A stretch of DNA of 64,000 nt, taken from positions 1,364,001 through 1,428,000 of the forward strand of contig OZ245783.1 in the NCBI GenBank assembly GCA_965227875.1, written 5' to 3'. Origin of the DNA: G965227875 sp965227875 (GTDB lineage: Bacteria > Pseudomonadota > Alphaproteobacteria > Rhizobiales > JAJFHC01). Every line of letters starts with the position of its first letter. The first letter of the stretch is position 1. The translations under genes and the position numbers were made by a program. Positions 19,611-28,326 of this stretch are shown one piece after another. The notes under the pieces were generated by a model, which was not told the origin of the DNA, searched no databases, and saw nothing but the letters and a program-made list of their open reading frames with translations.

Positions 19611-20081
19611 TCAAGAACCGCACCATGGCCTCGGTAGTTTCGGACAGCGCGTTCGTCCGCAATGGAAAGGCACAGCCAGCCCTTCGCTAATTAGAATGTC
19701 CGCCGCGTCACGACCGTTGATTTTCAAAGAGCCACATAATCGACCAAAGTTGCATCGTTTTGTGCCCTCAGTGTTGGGCTTGCAAGCACACCGTACGCGG
19801 GTAACGATAATGTCGCCGTTTCGTACCAAGTTTCGCAATCGGCGCGTCGCTTGAGCACCTAGCTGTCGCTCTCGTTCGCATTTCGCACGTCTTGTTTCCG
19901 GTGCATTCATGCCGACCAAACGGATATCTGGTTTGGACCTAAAGATCCGCACCGTGTCTCCATCGATAACTCGAATTTGGTCTGAGGGCACTGATACTGA
20001 TTGTGCCTGAACACCTGGGGAAGAGACCGCGAATAACACTGCTGAAACAAAATGTCCGGCAACGCGCAAAAAAACTTTCAT
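19611..20081 (-). CDS. Secreted staphylococcal-nuclease-like protein
   Basis: A 156-residue protein with a signal peptide (FVSAVLFAVSSPGVQA). The nuclease core shows IRVIDGDTVRI, IRLVGMNAPET (Arg and Glu of the active site) and CNFGRLCGSLKINGRDAADILISEGLA (the second active-site Arg), so all key residues appear present. Four additional cysteines (CACKPN, HCGRTRC) may form disulphides after export. It is smaller and more complete in its active site than the SNase-like protein at 6637-7509. It may cut extracellular or incoming DNA. Confidence 0.85.
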   Translation of the reverse strand: MKVFLRVAGHFVSAVLFAVSSPGVQAQSVSVPSDQIRVIDGDTVRIFRSKPDIRLVGMNAPETRRAKCERERQLGAQATRRLRNLVRNGDIIVTRVRCACKPNTEGTKRCNFGRLCGSLKINGRDAADILISEGLAVPFHCGRTRCPKLPRPWCGS

Positions 20082-20193
20082 GACCCCTCCCTATCGACGG
20101 CAGCTAGGAATAGCGTTTCGCCATTAAACCGCGTTGCTCGATCTAACGTGTGAATAATGCACGTCCCGTTTGAGATAGCTCGAATATTCCCGC

Positions 20194-21288
20194 TCAGGAT
20201 AAATTATCACTTAACCTAACGGCCCTGTAGGCAGTTGGTTCTAGTTCCCAGTCATCAATATCCCAAGCAAGCAATGCCTCCAACTCACCACCGGACGCCT
20301 GGCGTTCAGTTCCCGATCGTGCGAGTCGTATTTTCGATACTATAATGAGTGCAGTATCGCCCTTTTCCTTGCGGTGCAGATTTACCTCGTTTCGTGTCAG
20401 ACAAATCGCATCAACGATATCACTAGTCGTGCCTTTGACCTCCACTTTGATAATTTCGCCATTCCGGGAGGCCGCGAAGTCGAACGGATTTGTCGCGGAT
20501 GTATCTTGAACCTCGAATCCCTGGCGTTTAAGCCATTCTTCTGCGACTTCCATGGCCCGTAGTTCAACCCGCCTTTTGTCCTCAGCAGATAGGCCGAAAC
20601 CTTGTCCGCCAGTTCTTCTTTGTGGATGGGACAGACGAGTAAGCTCCGCTTCAAACTGATCAGCTGGGGACAGGTCTCTCCCGACCACTTCGGCCGAATA
20701 GACCAATTGTAAGAAACGAGCGCTAGTCTGAAGCAGTTCGTCAATGTCCGTTTGGCCTAACTCGTCGATTGACACGCGCTTTGATAAAGCCGTCGCTCTT
20801 TCAAACGATTTTGGTAAAGGGCGGGAAGCTCCAAATTGTGCATCGTCGGTGAATGGTTCAGTACTTCCCAAGGCCTCGAGAATCACACTCCGCGCCCAAG
20901 CGGTTCTTCGGTCCAGTTGAGCATCATCTAGAGTGACAAATGATCCGTTTCGAAACTGAGATGAGCTGCAACCCAACGTAAAATGAACGGCCGAGCCGTC
21001 TGTAGAAAAATGAATGACTGCATAGTAACCGTCCCTTGGTGTGGGAGACATTCTTCGAGAGCAAAAACGAGCCCAAGGCAGTTCGGTCTTACGGCCGATT
21101 CCATCCGACGCTTCCACCAGGAAGTCATTTCCAAAGTCGCCCAACAAGGAAGATAGTTCAAACTTCCGTTGTAAAAGTTCGTTGACGAGGTCTCGTCGGA
21201 CAAGCTGGCCACGTTCCTGCATCTCAGGCGTGTTGTCTGCTGAATAATGTGGCTGCAGTTCGCATATGCGTCGAAGTGTTTCGTGCAT
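20194..21288 (-). CDS. Putative restriction-like protein with MrcB-like N-terminus and DUF3883-type nuclease-like end
   Basis: A 364-residue protein. The N-terminal 130 residues resemble the MrcB N-terminal (DUF3578-like) module that reads modified DNA (YYAVIHFSTDGSAVHFTLGCSSS). The C-terminal part, from about residue 238, matches the DUF3883 pattern: RVELRAMEVAEEWLKRQGFEV, then NPFDFAASRNGEIIKVEVKGT, where Asp and Glu-x-Lys resemble a PD-(D/E)xK centre. Such pairs occur in Type IV restriction and other defence genes. No ATPase partner is next to it, so it may act alone. The assignment rests on motif memory. Confidence 0.65.
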   Translation of the reverse strand: MHETLRRICELQPHYSADNTPEMQERGQLVRRDLVNELLQRKFELSSLLGDFGNDFLVEASDGIGRKTELPWARFCSRRMSPTPRDGYYAVIHFSTDGSAVHFTLGCSSSQFRNGSFVTLDDAQLDRRTAWARSVILEALGSTEPFTDDAQFGASRPLPKSFERATALSKRVSIDELGQTDIDELLQTSARFLQLVYSAEVVGRDLSPADQFEAELTRLSHPQRRTGGQGFGLSAEDKRRVELRAMEVAEEWLKRQGFEVQDTSATNPFDFAASRNGEIIKVEVKGTTSDIVDAICLTRNEVNLHRKEKGDTALIIVSKIRLARSGTERQASGGELEALLAWDIDDWELEPTAYRAVRLSDNLS

Positions 21289-21397
21289 GCAGTGTGCCCT
21301 CCTGAAACCTCACCCCATGGTAATATATAGGCGTCCCGTATCGGTACCGAAGCAACGCCCGAAAAAGCGCCTGACGAGTACTGACACGGGACATGAT

Positions 21398-21868
21398 TTA
21401 GGCGTTCGGTACTGTAGCGGGACCGTCAGATGGTGAATATATCCCGCCTGGGGACCGCGTTCTGTTTTTTGGTGGATCTGCGGTGGCACGTTTCTGCCAG
21501 TCGTTTGTTGCCAGATGACCGTTACAGCTGTGACTCGTCAGCCGCCATTCTGTCGCCTGTCGCCCGTACCATTGCCCTTGCTTCATCTTGACGATGAAGC
21601 CTGCCTTCTCCAGTTCCCGAAACGCTCTTTGCACGGACGACTTGCCAATGTGCAGGACTTTCGCGCCCTCATCCATGCTGACAGAGAGTTTGCCGTTGTT
21701 GCCGCCGTGAAACCGGGAATGCAGTTCGAGAAAGACCTTCACGGCATTGCCCGACAGGGAACGCCATGCAGGATGTCTGAGTGTTGTGTAGGGAAGGGCA
21801 ACGAACTGCCCCTCCCGCTTGCTGCGGCCTTTCCGGTCCTGGCCGCGACCTTTCCGCGATGCGCTCAT
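21398..21868 (-). CDS. Winged-helix DNA-binding protein of the island (replication/regulation type)
   Basis: A 156-residue basic protein. After a very basic start (RKGRGQDRKGRSKREGQ) comes a helix-turn-helix (LSVSMDEGAKVLHIGKSSVQRAFRELEKAGFI, about residues 67-98), similar to replication initiator and MarR-like winged helices. Its start ATG overlaps the stop of the upstream gene (TAATG), so the two are translationally coupled. It probably controls replication or expression of the element. No enzyme motifs are seen. Confidence 0.7.
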   Translation of the reverse strand: MSASRKGRGQDRKGRSKREGQFVALPYTTLRHPAWRSLSGNAVKVFLELHSRFHGGNNGKLSVSMDEGAKVLHIGKSSVQRAFRELEKAGFIVKMKQGQWYGRQATEWRLTSHSCNGHLATNDWQKRATADPPKNRTRSPGGIYSPSDGPATVPNA

Positions 21869-22167
21869 TAGGCAATCGCGTCCTCGGGCGTTTCGAGATG
21901 CACCTTCGAACGCAGGACGTATCGAGCATGTGTCCCGGCGAATGGACCAGTGTGCCGTTCGTGGATCGTCTCGATGTCGAAACCCATTTGCCGGAGGTTG
22001 AACACATAGCCGCTCCATCGCGGTCCAGGCGTGTCCAATGGCGTGCAGCCCTTCAGACCGGCATCGACAAGGCTCGACAATGCCCAAGCATCGCGTCCCT
22101 TGAGGTCGATGGTGCAGTCAGGGTCACGGTCCAGAATGGTTGCCTTGAGGGAGAACTTACTTGTCAT
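21868..22167 (-). CDS. Small winged-helix-like island protein
   Basis: A 99-residue protein. DAWALSSLVDAGLKGCTPLDTPGPRWSGYVFNLRQMGF is a compact helical segment like the winged-helix proteins of alphaproteobacterial islands, and ARYVLRSKVHLE ends it with a beta hairpin. Both ends overlap neighbouring genes (ATGA at the start, TAATG at the end). This suggests an operon of DNA-binding proteins acting together. Confidence 0.65.
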   Translation of the reverse strand: MTSKFSLKATILDRDPDCTIDLKGRDAWALSSLVDAGLKGCTPLDTPGPRWSGYVFNLRQMGFDIETIHERHTGPFAGTHARYVLRSKVHLETPEDAIA

Positions 22168-22355
22168 CAGCGGTCCTCCCGAATGCCTAAACCGGCAAGC
22201 GGCGCGACGACTTCCGACAAGTTCGGCGGCAAGCCATAGAGACGTTCAAGGCGTCTCCCGGCAGAGGTGCGTCTGAAGACTGTTTGACGTTTCGCCCAGT
22301 CAAACAGCGGTAGGCCCTTGTTGAAAAGGGACCCGTTAGGACGTATCTTCCTCAT
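22167..22355 (-). CDS. Small hypothetical island protein
   Basis: A 62-residue basic protein (MRKIRPNGSLFNKGLPLFDWAKRQTVF). AAAGGAAC provides a ribosome site. Its stop overlaps the start of the next gene as ATGA. It has no recognisable domain, but the tight overlap and codon use like that of its neighbours suggest it is real. Confidence 0.6.
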   Translation of the reverse strand: MRKIRPNGSLFNKGLPLFDWAKRQTVFRRTSAGRRLERLYGLPPNLSEVVAPLAGLGIREDR

Positions 22356-22398
22356 CGTCTAGTTCCTTTCTTTGGTGAGTGAGGAGTGGACATTTCGA

Positions 22399-22434
22399 AC
22401 CCCGGTCGCTGTTGGAGCAGCGCCGGGGTTTTTC
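22399..22434 (+). terminator. Terminator-like hairpin on the plus strand
   Basis: ACCCCGGTCGCTG pairs with CAGCGCCGGGGT around a short loop, followed by five T. Transcripts on the plus strand could end here, but no plus-strand gene precedes it. It may instead be an mRNA hairpin between the AlpA-like gene and the next small gene. Confidence 0.35.
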
Positions 22435-22441
22435 GTTGTTT

Positions 22442-22642
22442 TCATGCTTCGCCCTCCGACGTGTTGTTCCGTCTGTGGCTTTCGATCCAGGCGTCGAAGG
22501 TTGCGACGTCGTAGAGAACACGACGACCGCACTTGAAATGGCTCGGCCCGCCGCCATAGACGCGCAATTTCGCCAGCCAGCTTGCAGACAGCCCATAGCG
22601 TTCTGCCGCTTGCCGGGTATTCAGGAAGTTATGAGTGGTCAC
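22442..22642 (-). CDS. AlpA/excisionase-type helix-turn-helix protein
   Basis: A 66-residue protein starting at GTG 22642, chosen because GAGGTG lies just upstream and because the family usually begins right before this segment. The MerR-like helix FLNTRQAAERYGLSASWLAKLR, then a GGGPSHFKCGRRVLYD strand pair and ATFDAWIESHRR, is the classic HTH_17/AlpA excisionase pattern. It lies next to the integrase gene and probably steers excision or expression of the element. Confidence 0.85.
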   Translation of the reverse strand: MTTHNFLNTRQAAERYGLSASWLAKLRVYGGGPSHFKCGRRVLYDVATFDAWIESHRRNNTSEGEA

Positions 22643-22874
22643 ACAGGTCACCTCAAGCAACGCAGGCCAACCGCCTGCCGGTGCTTCTAAATAAGACAGC
22701 AGTACGGTCCAAGAAAAGGTCGAATGGCGGGAAACCCGCAGATATACCCGCAATCCACAACAATCTGTGGATAAAATGTTGAGAGCATTTGAAAGAGGTA
22801 AGATATTGAAATTATTTAAAATATCTGATCAGATGACAATCCCGGCTCAGATATACACACAATATCAACAGTTT
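22643..22874. other. AT-rich non-coding region between integrase and excisionase-like genes
   Basis: No gene is seen. The segment contains AGATATT (22802-22808) and AAATATCT facing it as an imperfect inverted repeat, plus further GATAT-containing repeats. Such AT-rich repeats beside integrase genes are usual sites for integrase arm-type binding or excisionase binding. This is an inference. Confidence 0.4.
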
Positions 22875-24077
22875 TTACCTCTTTGACAGCCTCAGATTTT
22901 CTGTGGAAAGCGCGAAACGGTATTCAATTTTGTTGGCCACGAACGCGCTGGCAGCCTTTAGTGGATCTGCGGAAAGATGCGCGTACCTTGCCGTCGTCTG
23001 GGGCTGAGAATGCCCGAGCAACGCACCGATCAATGGCAACGACATGCCACCTGCAACGGCCACACTCGCGAACGAATGCCGTAAGTCATGCAATCGCACA
23101 TCGTCCAGACCGGCTTCCTTTCGGATGCGCCGCCATGGTTTTTGTAGGTTCACCAGATGCGCGCCTGGCTTGTCACCGCAAATCACGTGCGGGTTGTTTT
23201 CGAGCCTCGGGACATCGTTCAGCACCTGCAAAGCGGGCGGGTTGAGATAAATCGTCTTCGCACCTGTCTTGCTATCCGGCAGCCGGATCGTGCCAGAGTC
23301 GAAATCAACCCACTCCCAACGAAGCGTTAGAACCTCGTTCAACCGCGCGCCGGTGAGTGCGAGCAACCGCACAGCCGCAACCGCCCATGGCGTTGCCCGG
23401 TTTTCGCTTTCGATGGCGGCAAGCGTGTCGCCAAGCGTTGCCAACTCGGATTCGCTCAGGAACCGTTCGCGTTTCTTCTCAGGGTACTTCTCGACGTGAC
23501 GGCAAGGATTCGAACCATCAGGCCGCAGCCCGACCATCTCACACCAGTTCATCATCTTGCTGAGAAAGGCCAACGTCCGGTTTGCTGCATAAGGACGGTC
23601 CGCAAGAGAATGGTGCAGTTTGGCTATATCTGCACGCTTCAGCTGGTCCAGCGGCTTATCTGCAAGCACCGGAAGCACGTACGCGGTAAGTGCATGCCGG
23701 TATTCAACAGCAGTACGCGGCTTCAGCTTCGCTTCGACATGCTGCTCGATGAATTGTTCGCCAACCTCCGCAACCGTGGGAACCTCGCGCGCTGCATCCT
23801 TTTCGGCGGCGGGGTCTTTGCCAGAGGCGGCGATACCTAGAAGCCGCTTCGCTTCCGATCGGGCTTCCTCTGGCGTAACCGTACCGTGCTGCCCGAGTGT
23901 AATCCGCCGGGTGCGCCTTTTGCGTCCAGCCAGATAGTATTGCGCTATGTAGACCTTGCGACCGGATGGCGTGACCTTAAGCCCGAAGCCGGTCAGGTCT
24001 TCATCCCACAGGAAGGCATCTTTCGATTGCGGTCTGACAGCATCCACGCTCCGCTTTGTGATCCGACCTGTCGCCAT
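22875..24077 (-). CDS. Tyrosine site-specific integrase (DUF4102 type)
   Basis: A 400-residue recombinase. Residues 1-90 form the arm-binding DUF4102 domain (LWDEDLTGFGLKVTPSGRKVYIAQY), residues 100-190 the core-binding SAM-like domain, and residues 210-380 the catalytic domain. Catalytic residues are evident: Arg in ALTGARLNEVL, HDLRHSF (His and Arg), GHSQPQTTARYAH with the His and the Tyr nucleophile. It integrates the island at the tRNA-Arg 3' end. The gene lies just inside attR, as is usual. Confidence 0.95.
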   Translation of the reverse strand: MATGRITKRSVDAVRPQSKDAFLWDEDLTGFGLKVTPSGRKVYIAQYYLAGRKRRTRRITLGQHGTVTPEEARSEAKRLLGIAASGKDPAAEKDAAREVPTVAEVGEQFIEQHVEAKLKPRTAVEYRHALTAYVLPVLADKPLDQLKRADIAKLHHSLADRPYAANRTLAFLSKMMNWCEMVGLRPDGSNPCRHVEKYPEKKRERFLSESELATLGDTLAAIESENRATPWAVAAVRLLALTGARLNEVLTLRWEWVDFDSGTIRLPDSKTGAKTIYLNPPALQVLNDVPRLENNPHVICGDKPGAHLVNLQKPWRRIRKEAGLDDVRLHDLRHSFASVAVAGGMSLPLIGALLGHSQPQTTARYAHLSADPLKAASAFVANKIEYRFALSTENLRLSKR

Positions 24078-24242
24078 TCGTCCCCTCCGTGCTTGCTGAA
24101 ACCGGCTCTAGCAAGCACATAGTAAGCAAAATTAAGGGAAACAAGGTACAATCCTGGGAAACGACCGGCAACCGCACGCTCAAAAATATCTTAAAAACAG
24201 GTATTTCTTATCTTCGTGGGAACGCGTCGGAAAATGTGAATT

Positions 24243-24292
24243 TCAGATTCCTAATCTGAGGGTCGCAGGTTCGAATCCTGCCGGGGTCACCA
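24243..24292 (+). repeat. Right attachment repeat (attR)
   Basis: An exact copy of the 50 bases 15325-15374, including the T arm and CCA end of the tRNA. The island ends here; chromosomal sequence continues at 24293. Confidence 0.95.
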
Positions 24293-24463
24293 TGCCGTTC
24301 ATTGTCCATACCGCAGACGCAGGTCCGTTCCGCACTGACCTGGACACAAGGCGCACGGCCGCCGGTCATGCTTAACCGTTCGTTTCGGCGATACCGGTCA
24401 CGTCCGAACCAGGAATTAACCCCGATATGAGACGCTCCTGACGTATTCGCAGGAGTTTCCGCC

Positions 24464-26284
24464 ATGGCAACGGCTCGACCGGGCGCACGACGCTTCGATG
24501 CGGCGGACGGTCACGACTCCCCCGCCGAGGAAATCGCACGCCTGAAGGAACGCGCCGAGGAACTCGAACGCCAGCTGGCCGCTTTCGGGCAGTCCCGCGC
24601 CGCTTCGGACTATCACGCTCACCTTGACGAAATGGCCATCGCCATAAACGGCTGGTTCTGGGAAACCGACAACAGGCTCCGTTTCACCTACCTGTCGCCG
24701 AATGTCGAGAACATCTCCGGCGTCAGCGCGGAATGGCACTATGGAAAGTCACGATACGAGATGGGCATTCCCGGCTCGGTGAGCCGGGAGGACTGGGAGC
24801 TGCATCTCGGCCAGCTCGAACGCCGCGAACCGTTCAGCGATTTCATCTATCAGCGCCAGGGCCCGAACGGCGTAAAGTGGCTCAAGGTCAGCGGTGGACC
24901 ATATTACGGGCGCGACGGCAAATTTCTCGGCTATCGCGGCAGCGCGACCGATGTAACCGACGAGATCGAGACGAGACGGACCGCGGACCTGCTGCTTGCC
25001 GCGATCGAGAACCACAACGAACCCATTGCCCTGTGGGGCGCCGACGACCGCCTGATACTCGGGAACCGGAAGTTCCGCGAAGCCACCGGCGGCGAAAGCA
25101 GCGGGATCGGACCGGGCACCAGGGTGGAGGACTTTTTCCGGCTCGGCCTGGCCCAGGGCAGGTATCCGGACGCCGACGGCGATCCGGACATATGGCTGGC
25201 GAACCGCCTCGAACAGTTCCGCAACCCGGCGGAACCCTACGAGATGCGCAAGCCTGACGGCCGCTGGATCCTCAAGACGGACCACAGGCTCGAAGACGGG
25301 ACGACGGTCATGGTCTCGACCGACATCACCAGCCGCAAGAAGGCCGAGGCGGCACTTGCCGAAAAGACGAGGATTCTCGAAACCGCGCTCGCGACCATCC
25401 CGGACGGGGTCCAGGTCGTGGACAAGAACCTCAACCTGCTCGCCTGGAACGAACAGCTTTTCGAGGTCATGGGACTCAGCAAAAACGCCGTTCTCAACTC
25501 GCGGCACCCGGGCCGGGCCTTTTTCGAGGTCATCGCGAACCGGGGCGACTACGGGCAGGGTCGCCTGGAAGATCTGGTGGAAAGCCGCCTCGTCCCCATG
25601 CGCGAGCAACGGCCCGTCAGCTTCGAGCGTCAGCTGATCGACGGAAAATGGATCGAATGCCGGGGTGGCCCAATGGGCGACGGCGGTTATGTCGCCGTGT
25701 ACAGGGACATCGACGAAAACAAGCGCCTGACCGAAAAGCTCAAGGATCTTGCTTCCGTCGACGAACTGACCCGGCTGTCCAACCGGCGTCATTTCATGGA
25801 ACTCGCCAACAACGAGTTTGACCGCAGCCGGCGTTATGTCCGGCCCTTGTCCGTGGCGATGCTGGACATCGATCACTTCAAATCGGTCAATGACGAGTAC
25901 GGCCACGCCGCCGGCGACCATGTCCTGCGCACCGTGTCCGCCGTCTGCCGGGAAATCATCCGTGACAGCGACCGGATGGGACGCATCGGCGGCGAGGAGT
26001 TCGCCTTGCTCATGCCGGAGACGGATGCGGCAAGCGCCACACGCCTCGCGGAACGCCTGCGCCAGGCGGTGGCCGATCTGGTCCAGAGGTTCAACATCGA
26101 GGAATTCCAGGTCACGGCGAGTCTCGGCGTCGAGGAAATGAGCACACGGCACCAATCCTTCGACGACCTCCTCGCCGATGCGGACAAGTCGCTTTACGAG
26201 GCCAAGAACAACGGCCGCAACAGGGTGGAATGTTCGGGCTCGGATATCTGGAAGACCCTCAAGGAGTCGAGCTCCTCCCTGTGA
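24464..26284 (+). CDS. PAS-domain diguanylate cyclase
   Basis: A 606-residue signalling enzyme making cyclic di-GMP from GTP. A short coiled coil (EEIARLKERAEELERQLAAF) is followed by three PAS-like modules (about residues 55-165, 170-290, 295-425). The GGDEF domain spans about 430-595: GGEEF at 509-513 is catalytic, and RDSD at 500-503 sits five residues before it, which fits an inhibitory I-site. No membrane helix is seen, so it is cytoplasmic. ATG 24464 has AGGAG upstream. It is the first chromosomal gene after the island. Confidence 0.93.
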   Translation: MATARPGARRFDAADGHDSPAEEIARLKERAEELERQLAAFGQSRAASDYHAHLDEMAIAINGWFWETDNRLRFTYLSPNVENISGVSAEWHYGKSRYEMGIPGSVSREDWELHLGQLERREPFSDFIYQRQGPNGVKWLKVSGGPYYGRDGKFLGYRGSATDVTDEIETRRTADLLLAAIENHNEPIALWGADDRLILGNRKFREATGGESSGIGPGTRVEDFFRLGLAQGRYPDADGDPDIWLANRLEQFRNPAEPYEMRKPDGRWILKTDHRLEDGTTVMVSTDITSRKKAEAALAEKTRILETALATIPDGVQVVDKNLNLLAWNEQLFEVMGLSKNAVLNSRHPGRAFFEVIANRGDYGQGRLEDLVESRLVPMREQRPVSFERQLIDGKWIECRGGPMGDGGYVAVYRDIDENKRLTEKLKDLASVDELTRLSNRRHFMELANNEFDRSRRYVRPLSVAMLDIDHFKSVNDEYGHAAGDHVLRTVSAVCREIIRDSDRMGRIGGEEFALLMPETDAASATRLAERLRQAVADLVQRFNIEEFQVTASLGVEEMSTRHQSFDDLLADADKSLYEAKNNGRNRVECSGSDIWKTLKESSSSL

Positions 26285-26515
26285 CGCGGGCTAGCATGTG
26301 AGACGGGCGGCACGCCCGCTTCCGTCGCCACGCCTTCCACGATGCGAGAATCCTCCCCATTTCCGCCGCGGAAAGCGCCGTGTGACTATTCGCGTATTCG
26401 CCGCATCGTGAAACTGGACTGGCGAATTTGGAAATTCTGTGCAGGAATTCCTCCAGATACCTGATCTGGTATCCCACTGGACCACCAGCGGTCCGGTGAG
26501 CCAAGGGAGGAAAAC

Positions 26516-27637
26516 ATGGCTTCTGAAAAGACCAAACCCGCCGCCACGAGCCGGCGTAAATTCCTTAAATCCGCAGGCCTCACGGCAAGTGCGGTCGCGG
26601 CCGGTGCGGTCGCGGCGCCGAACATTGCGCGCGCGCAGCAGAAGGTGCTCAAGATGCAGGCCGCATGGGGCGGCGGCATCTTCCTTGAAAACGCCAAGTC
26701 CTATGTCGACCGTGTCCATGCCATGGCCGGCAACGACCTCAAGATCGACCTTCTGGCGGTGAACTCCGTCGTCAAGACCAGCCAGATGCAGGACGCCGTC
26801 CATCGCGGCGTGCTCGATGCCGCGCACTACGTGCCGGCCTACTGGTATTCCAAGTCGAAGACCGCATCGCTCTTCGGCACCGGCCCGTGCTTCGGGTGGT
26901 CGAGCCAGGAAGTGCTCGGCTGGGTGTACTACGGCGGTGGCCAGGAACTCTTCGACGAGCTCATGGCCAGCCTCGGCCTCAACGTCGTGAGTTTCTTCAA
27001 CTCGCCCATGCCGGCCCAGCCGCTTGGCTGGTTCAAGGAAGAGATCAAGGACGCCTCGCAGATGAACGGCCTGAAGTACCGCACGGTCGGCCTCGCTGCG
27101 GACGTCCTGCTCGAGATGGGCATGTCGGTGGTGCAGTTGCCCGGTGGCGAAATCCAGCCGGCCATGAAGTCCGGCCTGATCGACGCGGCCGAGTTCAACA
27201 ACCCGACATCCGACCGTGACTTCGGCATGCAGGACGTGTCCAAGCACTACCATCTCGCGAGCTTCCACCAGTCGCAGGAATTCTTCGAAATCACCTTCAA
27301 CAAGCAGACCTACGAAGGCCTGCCCGGCGAGCTTCAGGCCATCCTGAAACACGCGTCCGAAGCTGAGAATTCCAACTTCTACTGGCACAACACCAAGCGC
27401 TACGCGGAAGACCTGGAGAAACTCAAGGGTCAGGGCGTCAACGTCTACCGCACGCCGGACTCCGTGATGGCCGCCCAGCTCAAGGCCTGGGACGTGGTGG
27501 TCGACCGCCTGTCTGCCGAAGACCCGTTCTTCAAGAAGGTCATCGATTCCCAGAAGGCCTACGCGAAGGAAGTGATGAACTATCTGAACCTGAACCAGCC
27601 CGACTACAAGCTGGCCTACAACCACCACTTCGGATAA
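26516..27637 (+). CDS. TRAP transporter solute-binding protein (DctP/TakP type)
   Basis: A 373-residue periplasmic protein with a Tat signal (SRRKFLKSAGLTASAVAAGAVAAP). The mature part follows the DctP fold; FFEITFNKQTYEGLPGEL, the Arg in LKYRTVG, and the AEFNNPTSDRDFGMQDVSKHYH segment match the TakP-like group that binds 2-oxo acids or other carboxylates. A strong AAGGGAGG ribosome site precedes ATG 26516. It is the first gene of a TRAP operon. The exact ligand is not known. Confidence 0.92.
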   Translation: MASEKTKPAATSRRKFLKSAGLTASAVAAGAVAAPNIARAQQKVLKMQAAWGGGIFLENAKSYVDRVHAMAGNDLKIDLLAVNSVVKTSQMQDAVHRGVLDAAHYVPAYWYSKSKTASLFGTGPCFGWSSQEVLGWVYYGGGQELFDELMASLGLNVVSFFNSPMPAQPLGWFKEEIKDASQMNGLKYRTVGLAADVLLEMGMSVVQLPGGEIQPAMKSGLIDAAEFNNPTSDRDFGMQDVSKHYHLASFHQSQEFFEITFNKQTYEGLPGELQAILKHASEAENSNFYWHNTKRYAEDLEKLKGQGVNVYRTPDSVMAAQLKAWDVVVDRLSAEDPFFKKVIDSQKAYAKEVMNYLNLNQPDYKLAYNHHFG

Positions 27638-27722
27638 TCATCCCACCATTCGGTACAATCTTTGCCCGGGGGCCGCACTGGCGGTCCCCGGCGCTACGCG
27701 GGGATTGCGGGGAGGCAATATC

Positions 27723-28295
27723 GTGACCTCATTTGTTCATGCCATCGAAAGTCTCAGCATCTGGGTGGGCCGCGCCTTCGGCTGGTGCATCCTTATCCTG
27801 ACGTTTTCCGTCTCCTACGAGGTCTTCGTCCGTTACGTCCTCAACGCACCGACGGTCTGGGCCTTCGACATGATGGTCCAGATGTATGGCGCGCTCTTCC
27901 TCATGGCCGGGCCCTATGCCCTTGCCCAGGACGCTCACGTGCGCGCGGACGTGCTCTACCGCTTCATGCCCGTGAAGGTGCAGGGCGGCATCGACTTCGT
28001 TCTTTATCTCGTCTTCTTCTTCCCCGGAATGCTGGCGCTTTTCTGGTACGGCGCGGAAATCGCCGCGGATTCTTGGCGCTACAAGGAAGTGAGCTGGAAC
28101 AGCCCGGCCCGCATCCAGATCTATTTCTTTAAGACCCTCATTCCGCTCGCCGGCGGGCTCCTGATCATCCAGGGCATAGCCGAGCTGATCCGTTGCTGGA
28201 ACGCCATGCGCACCGGCAAGTGGATGAAGCGCCTGGACGACGTCCAGGAGACGGAAAACCTGCTGACCGAACAGGCCGCGGCCGACAACCGCTGA
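27723..28295 (+). CDS. TRAP transporter small permease (DctQ family)
   Basis: A 190-residue membrane protein with four helices (SIWVGRAFGWCILILTFSVS, MMVQMYGALFLMAGPYAL, FVLYLVFFFPGMLALFWY, LIPLAGGLLIIQGIAELI). GTG 27723 is chosen because GGGGAGG lies seven bases before it. The DctQ motif around VFVRYVLNAPTVW is present. It pairs with the large permease that follows 31 bases later. Confidence 0.92.
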   Translation: MTSFVHAIESLSIWVGRAFGWCILILTFSVSYEVFVRYVLNAPTVWAFDMMVQMYGALFLMAGPYALAQDAHVRADVLYRFMPVKVQGGIDFVLYLVFFFPGMLALFWYGAEIAADSWRYKEVSWNSPARIQIYFFKTLIPLAGGLLIIQGIAELIRCWNAMRTGKWMKRLDDVQETENLLTEQAAADNR

Positions 28296-28326
28296 CCGCC
28301 CTCATTCGCGCCGGAGTGCACGCAAC

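Larger units (their letters stand above)
15325..24292. mobile_element. Integrated genomic island in tRNA-Arg(CCT)
   Basis: The island is bounded by an exact 50-bp direct repeat and has a tyrosine integrase beside its right end. Its genes are mostly on the minus strand and many are more AT-rich than the flanks, with orphan, repair, defence and regulatory functions. There are no phage structural or conjugation genes, so it looks like a small satellite-like element or a reduced integrative element. Excision would remove about 8.97 kb and leave one intact tRNA gene. Confidence 0.92.

Noticed and set aside
24243..24292. Second tRNA-Arg gene
   Set aside because: Only the 3' half of the tRNA is present; the acceptor 5' strand and D arm are missing, so it is an attachment repeat.
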